Shown here: in pieces, positions 8,800 to 17,808 of the stretch
Layout: the number at the start of each line of letters is the position of its first letter
Position numbering within the stretch: position 1 is the first letter of the stretch
DNA from: Seminavis robusta
Taxonomy: Eukaryota > Bacillariophyta > Bacillariophyceae > Naviculales > Naviculaceae
DNA length: 64,000 nucleotides
Assembly: GCA_903772945.1 (NCBI GenBank)
Contig: CAICTM010000481.1
Span: 1 to 64,000, forward strand
Direction of reading: 5' to 3'
The notes under the pieces: model-generated
What the model was told of the DNA's origin: nothing
The model's database searches: none
The model's input: only the letters and a program-made list of their open reading frames with translations
Translations under genes and position numbers: made by a program

Positions 8800-10350
8800 T
8801 CACAACCCACACATTTGCAGTAGTTGCTGCTTGAAATGATTCACAAAGGCCAGTGCGGTCTGCTCCGACCAGATATGAGTGTAATAGGCAAAAGTGAGAT
8901 TCATACTTCCATGGACCGTGCAAAGATTGAGCTCTCCCATACAATCAGGTGCTGAATGTCGCGTCACATTGTTAAAGACATGTTTGATCACACCCTTGCT
9001 GTAGTTGCCATAGAACTGCAACCCATTATTGGAAACGCCATAATTGAACCGTTCACAGCGAAGTCTTTTAAACGCCGGTGGTGCTGGAGACACCATGTAC
9101 GTTGTTTTGAGGAATTTCATCACCAGCATATAGACTACGTAGTGCTTCAAGTTCCATGGCAAATACCCTTGCAATTGAGCCTTGATGCCACGAGCCATGT
9201 CCCACATGTTTTGAGGTTGTGCTGTGGTCGTCATTCTCACGCCCTTGACTCCAATGAAGCAGCCTGCCACTGCCTCTGCAGGAATGAACTCCTTTATGGT
9301 ACCCCAGAGAGAAATCATGTGCATCATCGAAAACGAGTAGTCATCGGTTTGATTGCCCGTCTTCTCCCGCGCAATCAAATCCAGTGCACGATACAGTGCT
9401 GCTGAAACGGCACCATGAACGGTTGTGCCTTCTTGCTTCGATTGCTGGATGATGCGGGTTGTTTCTTCTTGAGAAAGCAACGAGGTAATCCACTTGGTTT
9501 CTGGTATAATTTGTGGATCTTTGATCCCTGGAGCATCCTCCAAGGGAAATTCAAATGTTTTATGCCGCAGTCGAATAGAATCATGAACATGTCGCCGCAG
9601 GGCAACGAAAAATGTAGACCAAGCCATTGAAGGTGTCTCTCGAGTAAGAGTCTGTAGATTGTATGGAACTGGTTCATGGTCATTTATTGCACCATCACTG
9701 ACTTCGCCTAGAGCATCAAAAAATGCCCCCAGAAAACGGTTTCGAGAGGTACCATCAAACTGAACATGGTTCAATGCAAACACAATTGCAGAATCACCAT
9801 GCTCATCATGGCCAGCATCAGTGTTGTCCACGAGAACTACCTTCCACAAGGGAATAGTGGGCAGACTAGAGGTTGGCCTGGGAAACTGTAAACAGTTCAA
9901 CTGCTCGTGAACCTCATCTCGCCAATTCTTGTTTCGGGACACATCGACCATCCCTGAGGAAGAGGCCGATTTGGGGACCACCAAGACAACTTCTTGATTT
10001 TCCTCTTTGGCAGCCAAGACTGCTCGCAAGGGAGAGTGTCGCTTCTTCAACAGACTGACTGTCTTTTGGACTTGCTCTTCGGATGGACAACTACCTGACT
10101 CCAATATTACACAACAGACAGTTTGATCGGTACCATCGAATTGGTTCTTAGCCAGAATCCATTGTAAAATAGACAAGGCAGCGACCTCTTCCACGTCATC
10201 TTCTTCCACGCCAACCACTTGCTGTCGGCGCTTCGATCGCCATTGCCTTGTCCGAAATACCTTCAAGCTCAGCAGTGTTACACCCGTGGCAACAAGGGCA
10301 GAGCCGATCACAAGAGCATTGCTCGACAAGGCTGAGCTTGACGCCCTCAT
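8800..10350 (-). CDS. Membrane-anchored acyltransferase-like protein of the condensation/WES-DGAT-type fold
   Basis: 516 aa, intronless, ATG at 10350. Seen: a hydrophobic helix near the N-terminus (about residues 9-31, V-I-G-S-A-L-V-A-T-G-V-T-L-L-S-L), a basic linker, then a domain beginning with A-L-S-I-L-Q-W-I-L-A. The key motif is N-H-V-Q-F-D-G with H195 and D199; this matches HHxxxDG with the first His replaced by Asn, while the catalytic second His is kept. The C-terminus ends in a strand-helix pair typical of the fold (N-L-T-F-A-Y-Y-T then alternating helix). Known: HxxxDG enzymes (alcohol O-acetyltransferases, wax ester synthase/DGAT, condensation domains) move acyl groups from CoA or carrier proteins to hydroxyl or amine acceptors. 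Inference: lipid or secondary-metabolite acylation at a membrane. Substrate cannot be told. Neighbour genes give no pathway hint. Confidence 0.7.
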   Translation of the reverse strand: MRASSSALSSNALVIGSALVATGVTLLSLKVFRTRQWRSKRRQQVVGVEEDDVEEVAALSILQWILAKNQFDGTDQTVCCVILESGSCPSEEQVQKTVSLLKKRHSPLRAVLAAKEENQEVVLVVPKSASSSGMVDVSRNKNWRDEVHEQLNCLQFPRPTSSLPTIPLWKVVLVDNTDAGHDEHGDSAIVFALNHVQFDGTSRNRFLGAFFDALGEVSDGAINDHEPVPYNLQTLTRETPSMAWSTFFVALRRHVHDSIRLRHKTFEFPLEDAPGIKDPQIIPETKWITSLLSQEETTRIIQQSKQEGTTVHGAVSAALYRALDLIAREKTGNQTDDYSFSMMHMISLWGTIKEFIPAEAVAGCFIGVKGVRMTTTAQPQNMWDMARGIKAQLQGYLPWNLKHYVVYMLVMKFLKTTYMVSPAPPAFKRLRCERFNYGVSNNGLQFYGNYSKGVIKHVFNNVTRHSAPDCMGELNLCTVHGSMNLTFAYYTHIWSEQTALAFVNHFKQQLLQMCGL

Positions 10351-10687
10351 TGTACATGTATTTTAGAAGCTACGGGTTTAGAGGATGAGTGCCCGCCATT
10401 GTGAAGCCGTCGAGGGTCAGAACGAAAGATCTATCTCGAGTATTACCCCAACTACAGTACCTGTATCTTTTTACCAGTAGATGCGGTAAATATCTCTTTT
10501 CTGCATAGAACAAAGGAGAGAGTTCGACTACCCGTACTGGTACCATCGTCAATCAGGTTGGCTTGTGTAGTCTAGATGGTGCCGAATCATCCTACCAACG
10601 CGATAGCTGCATCACTGCAGAGCAAGATAGACGCCTTTGAAAAAACATAGTTCAAGATTAGCTAGCTAGCGAGCAAGGCCAATGGCG
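10351..10687. other. Intergenic spacer / promoter of the acyltransferase-like gene
   Basis: 337 bp between two genes on the same strand. Contains a short gctagctagcg run near 10660 that belongs to a dispersed CTAG-type simple repeat. No gene seen. Confidence 0.5.
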
Positions 10688-12851
10688 CTACTTCTTTTGT
10701 TCGTCTTCTGAACCATCCTGATCTTCATCCGTTCTCTCCGCATTGTCTCCATTATTGGATGCATCATTTGAGCTGTCCCCTATATCCTGATTTGCAGTCG
10801 TTGATTTGGATGATGATGATCCTGGCGATTTGACACCATTGGCGCTGCTACCATTCAAAGATCTCCAGCTTTGAGTTGTCGTGGCCCGCACTTTGGTGGC
10901 CAGGGTACGAATCGATGCCTTGGCTTTGTTCCCAAACACAGCTAGCTGGGATCGAGGGTATTCCAAGTAGGGCCCAATCTTCTTGGCCACTGGCGACCAG
11001 AAATCCGGCAGTTTGATCTTACCCGTCTCCAGACCTTGCTGTATCAGACCAGCTGCAAAGCCAAGGACGGCTCCAGCGGCAATCAGCGTGGCTTCATCCT
11101 CTTCAAAGATTGCTATTGATGGGTTGTTGTAAAAGAATGGGTTAGGGCAGTACGGTACAGTACTCACATGTAGCCGTCGTCCAACCAAAGATACTCACGA
11201 TGCAAGACTCGCTCAAACTGCGACGATGTCATTTGTTCCATTTTGACCCGCAGCGTGCCTTCCAATCCCAGCGTTCGGTCAATGTACGAGTGCAAGACCG
11301 GTATATGTTCCGGTAGTTTGGTCATGGCCCGATTGGTGGCCATTTGAATCACCTCGGGTTCGACATTGATTCTCAAACATCCCGTAACGCGGTTGGCAAA
11401 CCCCATGAAATGTCTCGCAAAGAGCGCATAAAACGAAGGGCTGGTTGTTGGGTCGGTCAAGATGGAATTCCATACTTGATGGCTGGTCAAGATGCGATTG
11501 GCAAAGAATTTGGAAAATTCGGCCGCCACTTCCTTTTGTCGTCTGAGGAACTGTCCTTGAAGTATAAAGGGCCCCACTCGGGTGGGATTGACGGGTTCAA
11601 AGATCCATTTCAATGCCAACCAGTTGGTGGCCAGTCCTACAATGAGGCCTCCGATACTAAGTGTCCACGGATTTTCAAAGAACAAGGCCACCGCCATTTG
11701 AATCAAGCCTTGAAAGCAAAAGCAAGATGTTGAGTTGATCCCTTGCGAAAAGCAACGTAGTGACAATCGTTCGTTGGTTACGTACCTAATAAGAATCCAA
11801 ACCACAGGCCACTGTTGGTCAAAAAGTCGAGTTCCTTTTGTCCGCACTTTTTGAAGAGTTCTCCCAACAAACTTCGATCTTGCAGCATTTGATTTTGCAC
11901 ACAGTTTTGAATGTTGAAATAATTGTCGACATTGGATATCATATCCTGACAGAGTGATCGTAAGAATGCAAAATTGAAATGCTGCAGTATGCGTTGCGAG
12001 ACGGCGGGAAGACCGAAAAAGGCCGCCTTGGGTAATCCAACGAGCTGTTGTGGCACAATATCGGCCAAGACACTTTCTCCCAGCTTGGGGACTTCCGGGG
12101 CCAATCGTTTGGCCAATTCGCTGGGATCCAATCGGGCAAATGCCTCCTTGACCGTGAGGAGCTGTGAGGTGACCATGTGTACCATGGCTTCACTCATGGG
12201 TCTCGTTTTGCAGGGCTAGATAGATAGATTGAAAGTAGAGTAAGTAAGTGACAACACTTTTTCGTAGAATAGCTACGCTATAAGATAGACAGATACTTAC
12301 CACAATCCCCTGCCATCCCAGAAATCCCAATGGCACTTCGTCCTTGATCCATAATGGAATCCCCCGAAATCGAATGGGGTAAAATATCATTTGTACGGCC
12401 AACCAATTGGTGAACCAACCGACCAGAGCTGCCACACAGGGGATAATCATATAGGTTCCTGGTCTAGCTCTAAATTTGGCTCCTGCCTTGCGGAAATGAT
12501 CTGCCAACGAAAGACGTTTCTATAATAATAGTAGTAATATGAGGAAAACAGCGTGGTTAGGATACCCACTCTCCAAAGCTAAAAGAAAACAAAAGTTTGT
12601 GTAGAACCTACCGAGTCTTCATCGCCATTGACTTTGGTAGTCAGACGTCGATGCCGTCGTATCGGGCAGGAATGGTAATCTGATGATGAACGACATGGTT
12701 GTTGACCCACCACCAACGGATGATAACTATTTGTTCGAGATTGGACCGAAAATGCTTGACAACTGTGACGATGCAGGATACCCGCCAAAACGGCAGGAAA
12801 CAGGGAACTACGCCTCTTGGTCAACCTCGTTGTTCGCTTTCTCTTTTGCAT
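10688..12851 (-). CDS. DUF445 family membrane protein, probably plastid-targeted (five exons)
   Basis: Exons, in minus-strand order: 12851-12612, 12519-12301, 12215-11786, 11708-11199, 11112-10688. All junctions are GT/AG and keep frame, giving 607 aa. Seen: two copies of the DUF445 signature, V-G-W-F-T-N-W-L-A-V-Q-M-I-F-Y-P (exon 2) and V-G-L-A-T-N-W-L-A-L-K-W-I-F-E-P (exon 4), each on a membrane helix, with long amphipathic helices between; a final hydrophobic stretch (A-A-G-A-V-L-G-F-A-A-G) and a Ser/Asp/Glu-rich tail. The N-terminus has a basic start, a hydrophobic core (L-F-P-A-V-L-A-G-I-L) and C-Q-A/F-S-V, resembling the diatom bipartite plastid presequence in which Phe follows the signal-peptide cut. 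Known: DUF445 (YheB-like) is widespread, function poorly defined. Inference: a plastid envelope or thylakoid protein. In exon 4 a second GTGAGT donor lies 32 nt downstream but would bring an early stop, so the first was chosen. Confidence 0.85.
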
Positions 12852-13262
12852 CTTTATTTATTGGACAATCTTTCCTTCCTTCTGTAAGGTGCTCTCCTCT
12901 GGCCAGCCAGCTATAACTCGACGCACGGTACAGTACTTGGCTGATGATGGTTGATGAGGTTGTGGTTGATGGCGGTTGATGGGGCCTTGGATGGATCTTC
13001 GTTGACGCCAGATCTGATCAGGTCACGAATATATGGGATTGATTCTGAAGCAGACATCCATCGTGGACGGCTTGCGGTCCGCGCTATACCTGTTTTGCCG
13101 CCAACACCACGACCAACACGACCAAGCAGCATTGCCTGCCAGATACTGCGCCAAAACCGCGGTCATATCTTTTTCGTGGAGGAAGAAACCAAAGACACCA
13201 AGCCACACAAACCTCGCTCCTTCTTGATTTATTTCTCTTCTGGGTGTGCCTGTTGCTGTACG
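12852..13262. promoter_or_regulatory. Shared divergent promoter region (DUF445 and TM9 genes)
   Basis: 411 bp separating divergent starts at 12851 (minus) and 13263 (plus). It must hold both promoters and 5' UTRs. A frame on the plus strand is open from 12951 into the TM9 gene, but the residues are Pro/Arg-rich and precede a perfect signal peptide, so I treat it as 5' UTR. Confidence 0.5.
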
Positions 13263-15299
13263 ATGAAGACGATCACGGGGTTACCCGGCCTAATGATGGC
13301 CCTCTTGGGTCCTCTACTACCATCCACCACCATGGCCTACTATCTGCCCGGTGTGAACATCCACTCCTTCCAAGAAGGAGATGAAATCAAATTAAAAGTC
13401 AACAAGATGACTTCTACCCAGACTCAATTCCCCCTTGACTACTACAAGTTCCCCTTTTGTCAGCCCACAGATGGAGTCAAGGTGGATCATGAAAATTTGG
13501 GAGAGTTCTTGGAGGGAGATCGCATCGAGTCGTCGCCGTATTTACTCAGAATGAAAAAACACATGTACTGCGAACAAGTATGTGTGGCCAATCTCGGTCG
13601 CGGGGAACAGCCACACTTGAACTCCAACAAGGTGGTCAAGGTCATTCGAAAGAATTATCATAACAACTGGATTGTCGATAATCTGTCGGCCGCCTCCAAA
13701 ATTGAAAATGACGAACTGGTTACCACTCGCTACTGGCAGGGATTCCCCGTTGGATTTATTGCCGAGGATAACAAAAAAGCATACGTTCACAATCACGTCA
13801 ATATCGAACTCTTTTATCACAAGGCGGCGGATTTGCCCACTGGGGATAATGCCATTCCCGAATACCGCATTGTCAGATTCATGGTGGAACCCTTTTCCAT
13901 TAAACACGACCACGACGCCACTGAGGAGGAATCGCCCACCGATTCCACCGAGCATTTTTTGCCCACGGTCGCCAAAATCACCAACCCCATTGCGTCTTGT
14001 AACCCGGCCACTCCGTACAACGATCGGCCTCATACCAGCTACAACATGGTGGTGGAAAGTGGACGGGAGCCTCAACCGGCTTCTGGAAAGGCGCTCTTTA
14101 CCTACGATGTCATCTGGACCGAAGATTCCAACACTACCTGGGCGTCTCGTTGGGATGTCTACTTGAACATGAATGGTGCCGTGCCGGCCAAAGTCCACTG
14201 GGTGTCCATTTTCAATTCCATGGTGATTGTCTTTGTGCTCAGTGCCATGATTGCCGCTATTTTGGTGCGCAATCTCCGTCGTGATTTTGCGCGCTACAAC
14301 AAGTTGGCCACGGACGAAGAAAAGGCAGAAGATCTGGAAGAATTTGGCTGGAAGCTGGTGCATGCCGACGTCTTTCGTCCTCCATCGACCTATCCCATGC
14401 TCTTGGCGGTTGGATGCGGTACCGGTGCTCAAATCTTACTCATGGTCTTTTTCACTGTCGTTTTTGCCTCTTTGGGGTTCCTCAATCCGGCTCGACGAGG
14501 AACATTGCTCATGGCAGAACTCTTCCTCTTTGTCATGATGGGTGGAGTTAATGGATATGTCACGGCACGTCTCTACAAGACATTCAAAGGAAAAGCCTGG
14601 CAACGAGCTACTACCATGACTGCGGTTCTCTTTCCGGGAATTTCCTTTGTTTTCTTTATTGGTTTGAACATTTTGGCATGGTCCCAGGAGAGTACTGATC
14701 GAGTCCCCTTTACGACCCTTTTGGTGCTCATTATTCTTTGGTTTGGGATCAGTACGCCCTTGGTCTTTGTGGGAGCCTACTTTGGGTACAAGCAGGAAGC
14801 CATTGAGTTTCCGGTCAACACCTCGTCCATTCCTCGTCAGATCCCCGATCAGCCCTGGTTTATGGGACTCCCTTTCACTCTCTTTGTGGGAGGCATTCTA
14901 CCCTTTGGATCCTGCTTTGTGGAGCTCTACTACATTCTTGCATCGGTGTGGCAAGAGTATTACTACTACGTCTTTGGATTCCTTCTCGCGGTCCTTTTCA
15001 TTCTGGTGGTGACCTGCGCTGAGATTACCGTCCTTTTCACCTACTTCCAGTTGTGTTCGGAGAATTATCATTGGTGGTGGAGAGCCTTTGGCAATGCTGG
15101 ATCAACCGCAATTTGGGTGTTCTTGTACTCACTGGTCTATTTCCAACAACTCGAGGCAAATACCATGGCCACTTACTTTTTGTATTTTGGATACACCAGT
15201 TTGGTCTGTTTGGGAATGTTCTGTATGATGGGCTTTGTGGGTGTTGGTTGTTCCCTCTGGTTCAACCAGATCATCTTTGCTTCCATCAAGATTGATTAG
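13263..15299 (+). CDS. Transmembrane 9 superfamily (nonaspanin/EMP70) protein
   Basis: 678 aa, intronless, start chosen at the ATG (13263) that begins a signal peptide (M-K-T-I-T-G-L-P-G-L-M-M-A-L-L-G). Seen: mature lumenal part starting Y-Y-L-P-G-V-N-I-H-S-F-Q-E-G-D, then L-K-V-N-K-M-T-S; Y-Y-x-F-P-F-C-Q-P; a lumenal domain of about 230 residues; N-x-Y-H-N-N-W-I-V-D-N-L motif; F-G-W-K-L-V-H-x-D-V-F-R-P; and nine hydrophobic spans up to the C-terminus, which ends K-I-D. Known: TM9SF proteins have exactly this plan, and a C-terminal KxD/E motif holds them in the Golgi through COPI. Role: sorting or trafficking of membrane cargo in the endomembrane system. Length is usual for the family. It is divergent from the DUF445 gene. 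Confidence 0.95.
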   Translation: MKTITGLPGLMMALLGPLLPSTTMAYYLPGVNIHSFQEGDEIKLKVNKMTSTQTQFPLDYYKFPFCQPTDGVKVDHENLGEFLEGDRIESSPYLLRMKKHMYCEQVCVANLGRGEQPHLNSNKVVKVIRKNYHNNWIVDNLSAASKIENDELVTTRYWQGFPVGFIAEDNKKAYVHNHVNIELFYHKAADLPTGDNAIPEYRIVRFMVEPFSIKHDHDATEEESPTDSTEHFLPTVAKITNPIASCNPATPYNDRPHTSYNMVVESGREPQPASGKALFTYDVIWTEDSNTTWASRWDVYLNMNGAVPAKVHWVSIFNSMVIVFVLSAMIAAILVRNLRRDFARYNKLATDEEKAEDLEEFGWKLVHADVFRPPSTYPMLLAVGCGTGAQILLMVFFTVVFASLGFLNPARRGTLLMAELFLFVMMGGVNGYVTARLYKTFKGKAWQRATTMTAVLFPGISFVFFIGLNILAWSQESTDRVPFTTLLVLIILWFGISTPLVFVGAYFGYKQEAIEFPVNTSSIPRQIPDQPWFMGLPFTLFVGGILPFGSCFVELYYILASVWQEYYYYVFGFLLAVLFILVVTCAEITVLFTYFQLCSENYHWWWRAFGNAGSTAIWVFLYSLVYFQQLEANTMATYFLYFGYTSLVCLGMFCMMGFVGVGCSLWFNQIIFASIKID

Positions 15300-16236
15300 G
15301 TCTGGTAGAGTCACTGCTGTTGGTAAGGTGAATAAAAAACGATTTACGGTGCAATATATATATGCTTGCAAAAGGGTCAAAACATTTCACCTCGTTTGTT
15401 TGGTGCCGTGGGTTAGCATTTTGTTTGAAAAGCATCTCGTGTCTCCTGTTGATTCTTAGGCCGCAGCGTCGCGAAAAGCGAATCCAGTCGACGCACTTGC
15501 CCTTTCATATACAGTAGCCGATATTGTTTCGTAACTGGACATTGCCGCGGCAGCTGCCAAAGATTCGACTGCCCCTAGAACTCCTCTTGATAATCGTTTG
15601 AAGCCGCTCACGCTGTCCGTGCCGGCCACTACAAGTGTATCGACAGAAGTCAGGCTTGCAAGCGCCAGTTGTCGCACGTGGAGATGTTGAAGATGTCGCT
15701 TACAATGGCATCCGCTTCGATTGTGGATACTTTGGGCTCAACTTTTTTATGACCCTCACGCACGTCCGAATTCTCGATGGTCGCCAAGACCAAGCTGGTA
15801 TGCAAGCACTCCATCGACTTGGCTGCCTTCTCGGTCTCTTTGTTCCGGCTCTTCCGTGGCTGGTGGGGGGTGACCGAAGACATGCGATATTGAACACCCA
15901 CGAAAACGATTAAATCAACTCTAGCATCATCATGAAGGGACCATGTTTTGAGCCCGAATCATGTCGATCATTGAGTTCATCAAGACAAATCGGAGTCGGC
16001 AACGTCAAAGATAATTATTGTCATCAGTCATCAAGCGCTATCCTCGAGTTCGCTGCCTCCATCAAATATACAACAAAGAGTTGTCATTTCAGCCAAAATA
16101 GCTCCAGGTAACGGTAGTAGATAGATTGCGTACCGCTACATATACCTGCTTTATCCTCCCTGCCTTGCAAAGCAGCCACCGAGTAACGGGTGACGGGTCA
16201 CCATAGATAGGGTAGTGCACTGTGTCCTTGATGTGG
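15300..16236. other. Intergenic region with two overlapping weak ORFs
   Basis: On the minus strand, frame A (ATG-containing, about 15887-15650, 'M-S-S-V-T-P-H-Q' onward) and frame B (15677-15456, opening only with GTG, ending F-A-F-R-D-A-A-A) overlap by 28 bp. The product of frame B is amphipathic and plausible as protein. A single frameshift would join them, so this may be a decayed or mis-sequenced small gene. Bases 15900-16236 show nothing further. Confidence 0.3.
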
Positions 16237-16244
16237 GTGCGAGG

Positions 16245-16561
16245 CTTGGTTGGTATTTACTGTTTACTGATTACTGACTGGAGGGGCCAAACAGTAGCAG
16301 TAATGGCAGTAATGCAGTAATTACTCAGTAGCAGTAATCAGGTACAGTAATTTAAAGCCATTTGAAGCAGTAAATCACAGTAATTGCAGTAAAATAGGGT
16401 GATTACTGTGCTTTTACTGTCATTTACTGTCAATTACTGTTGAATTGGCAGATTTATTACTGCCAGGAATTACTGACTGCAGTAACTACTGGCCAATAAA
16501 GGCAGTAAAAGTACAGTAAGTAACCAGTAACCAGGAATTACTGCAGTAATTACCCACCAAG
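16245..16561. mobile_element. hAT-like MITE, 317 bp, with 8-bp target-site duplication
   Basis: Seen: the 8-mer gtgcgagg occurs at 16237-16244 and again at 16562-16569. Between them lies an element starting cttggttgg and ending ccaccaag (inverted, one mismatch). The interior is packed with cagtaa / ttactg, more than twenty copies in both orientations, giving a strongly palindromic molecule. No coding capacity. Known: 8-bp duplications and dense short subterminal repeats are typical of hAT transposons and their non-autonomous MITEs. A 9-bp duplication (ggtgcgagg), as for Mutator, is also compatible. The source transposase is not in the window. Confidence 0.8.
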
Positions 16562-16815
16562 GTGCGAGGTGCGATACGGTACTCCGACGCCGACGAGAAG
16601 ATCGTGGAAAGCGACCGTGGAGCCCCAGTACCTTAGCCCTGACTCTAAGAAGATAAGGCATCCAAAGCAAAGCTAAAGATCCAAGTTTCAAACGTTGAAA
16701 CGTTGACGTTGATCCTTCGAAAGGGCAACGAGAGGATGCTCAATGACCTGATGAACCTTCCGTCATTCGATCGGCTCGACTGAGCTACTTTCATTTTGCA
16801 AACTCGGCAGCGACT

Positions 16816-17601
16816 ATGATGACACCAGACGAGTATTCACGCCGATTCCTCGAGCAGCAGGCGTTACAACCGGCGGAAAGGAATGCCACGAGAGGGCTCT
16901 GTGGGCGATTTTTAAAGGGAATCAAAACGGAACATTTCCAAGTCCTTTCAGACGAACCAGGAAAACTGCTCAGTTGGGTGTGCTCTGGCGAAATGCTGGG
17001 AGGTCTTTTGGGATTATCTCCTGTTGCGGCCATGTACAGCATTGGGTTTCGGTTGGATTGGGTGCAGTGTCGACTGGAGGATGGAACCCAGTTTAAGCTG
17101 GTCGTATTCCCTGCCGCCGATGCCCGAGGAGTCGTGGTCACATGGGAAGCTTTATGGACACTGATCGCTCAATCATATGGCAAGGAAATAGACGAAGCAG
17201 TGACACCGTTCAAGCAACAACTCGAAGATCTCGACACCACCAGTGGCTACGCGAGCGTCTTGGAGTCTGGTGACACTATTACTCAGATCTCCAATCTCTC
17301 GGTTGCGGAAAAACACAAGCACCCAGGGTTTTTGAGTGCCACCAAGTTCCTAGACATTCCAAAAGACGAGAGAACGCTCTACCATGCAAGGGGGTTTCTG
17401 GATCACGCAGTAGGATGCAACCATAGATTCACCGGAACTGGAAAAAGTCCCGACGGGGATGTTGAAATGATGACGTTCAACAAATCAATTTCTGATATTC
17501 CCGGTGCTAACATGATACCTCTTCAAGTCACCAAGTCCGACTTGGCTAGTTTCAGGGCCTCGTTGAAGGAGAAGTCAAAAGAATCTGGAGGAAGTACGTG
17601 A
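16816..17601 (+). CDS. Conserved-looking protein of unknown function
   Basis: 261 aa, intronless, from the first of two consecutive ATGs (16816). I do not recognise a family. Seen: a soluble, globular-looking sequence without signal peptide or membrane span. It contains a Trp/aromatic segment (F-R-L-D-W-V-Q-C-R-L-E-D-G-T-Q-F-K-L-V-V-F-P), then A-D-A-R-G-V-V-V-T-W-E-A-L-W, a region with D-E-A-V-T-P-F-K-Q-Q-L-E-D-L, and a Lys/Ser-rich tail. It is convergent with the cyclase gene (gap 207 bp) and starts 255 bp after the hAT-like MITE, so the MITE sits in or near its promoter. Coding status is supported by length, coherent composition and lack of low complexity. Confidence 0.6.
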   Translation: MMTPDEYSRRFLEQQALQPAERNATRGLCGRFLKGIKTEHFQVLSDEPGKLLSWVCSGEMLGGLLGLSPVAAMYSIGFRLDWVQCRLEDGTQFKLVVFPAADARGVVVTWEALWTLIAQSYGKEIDEAVTPFKQQLEDLDTTSGYASVLESGDTITQISNLSVAEKHKHPGFLSATKFLDIPKDERTLYHARGFLDHAVGCNHRFTGTGKSPDGDVEMMTFNKSISDIPGANMIPLQVTKSDLASFRASLKEKSKESGGST

Positions 17602-17808
17602 AAATTGACTTCTAAAGAGTCATAGCTGGCTAGATGCCAAGCCGTTTGGCACGTAGCGACTCCGATGCCTCTGGTGCGACACCTGCAAACTATGAAACTT
17701 TACAAGTATACCTGCTACGCGAGAGCACACAAGCTGTTGCTTTTACTTTTTCTTTAAAAAAATACGAATGTAAACGAAAGAGGCTGAAGAATGATTCAAC
17801 CAAAATTC

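Noticed and set aside
12951-13262. N-terminal extension of the TM9 protein (104 extra residues)
   Set aside because: The frame is open, but the sequence is low-grade and precedes a perfect signal peptide; TM9 proteins start with the signal peptide.
13542-14432. 296-aa minus-strand ORF
   Set aside because: Antisense shadow of the TM9 gene; no independent features.
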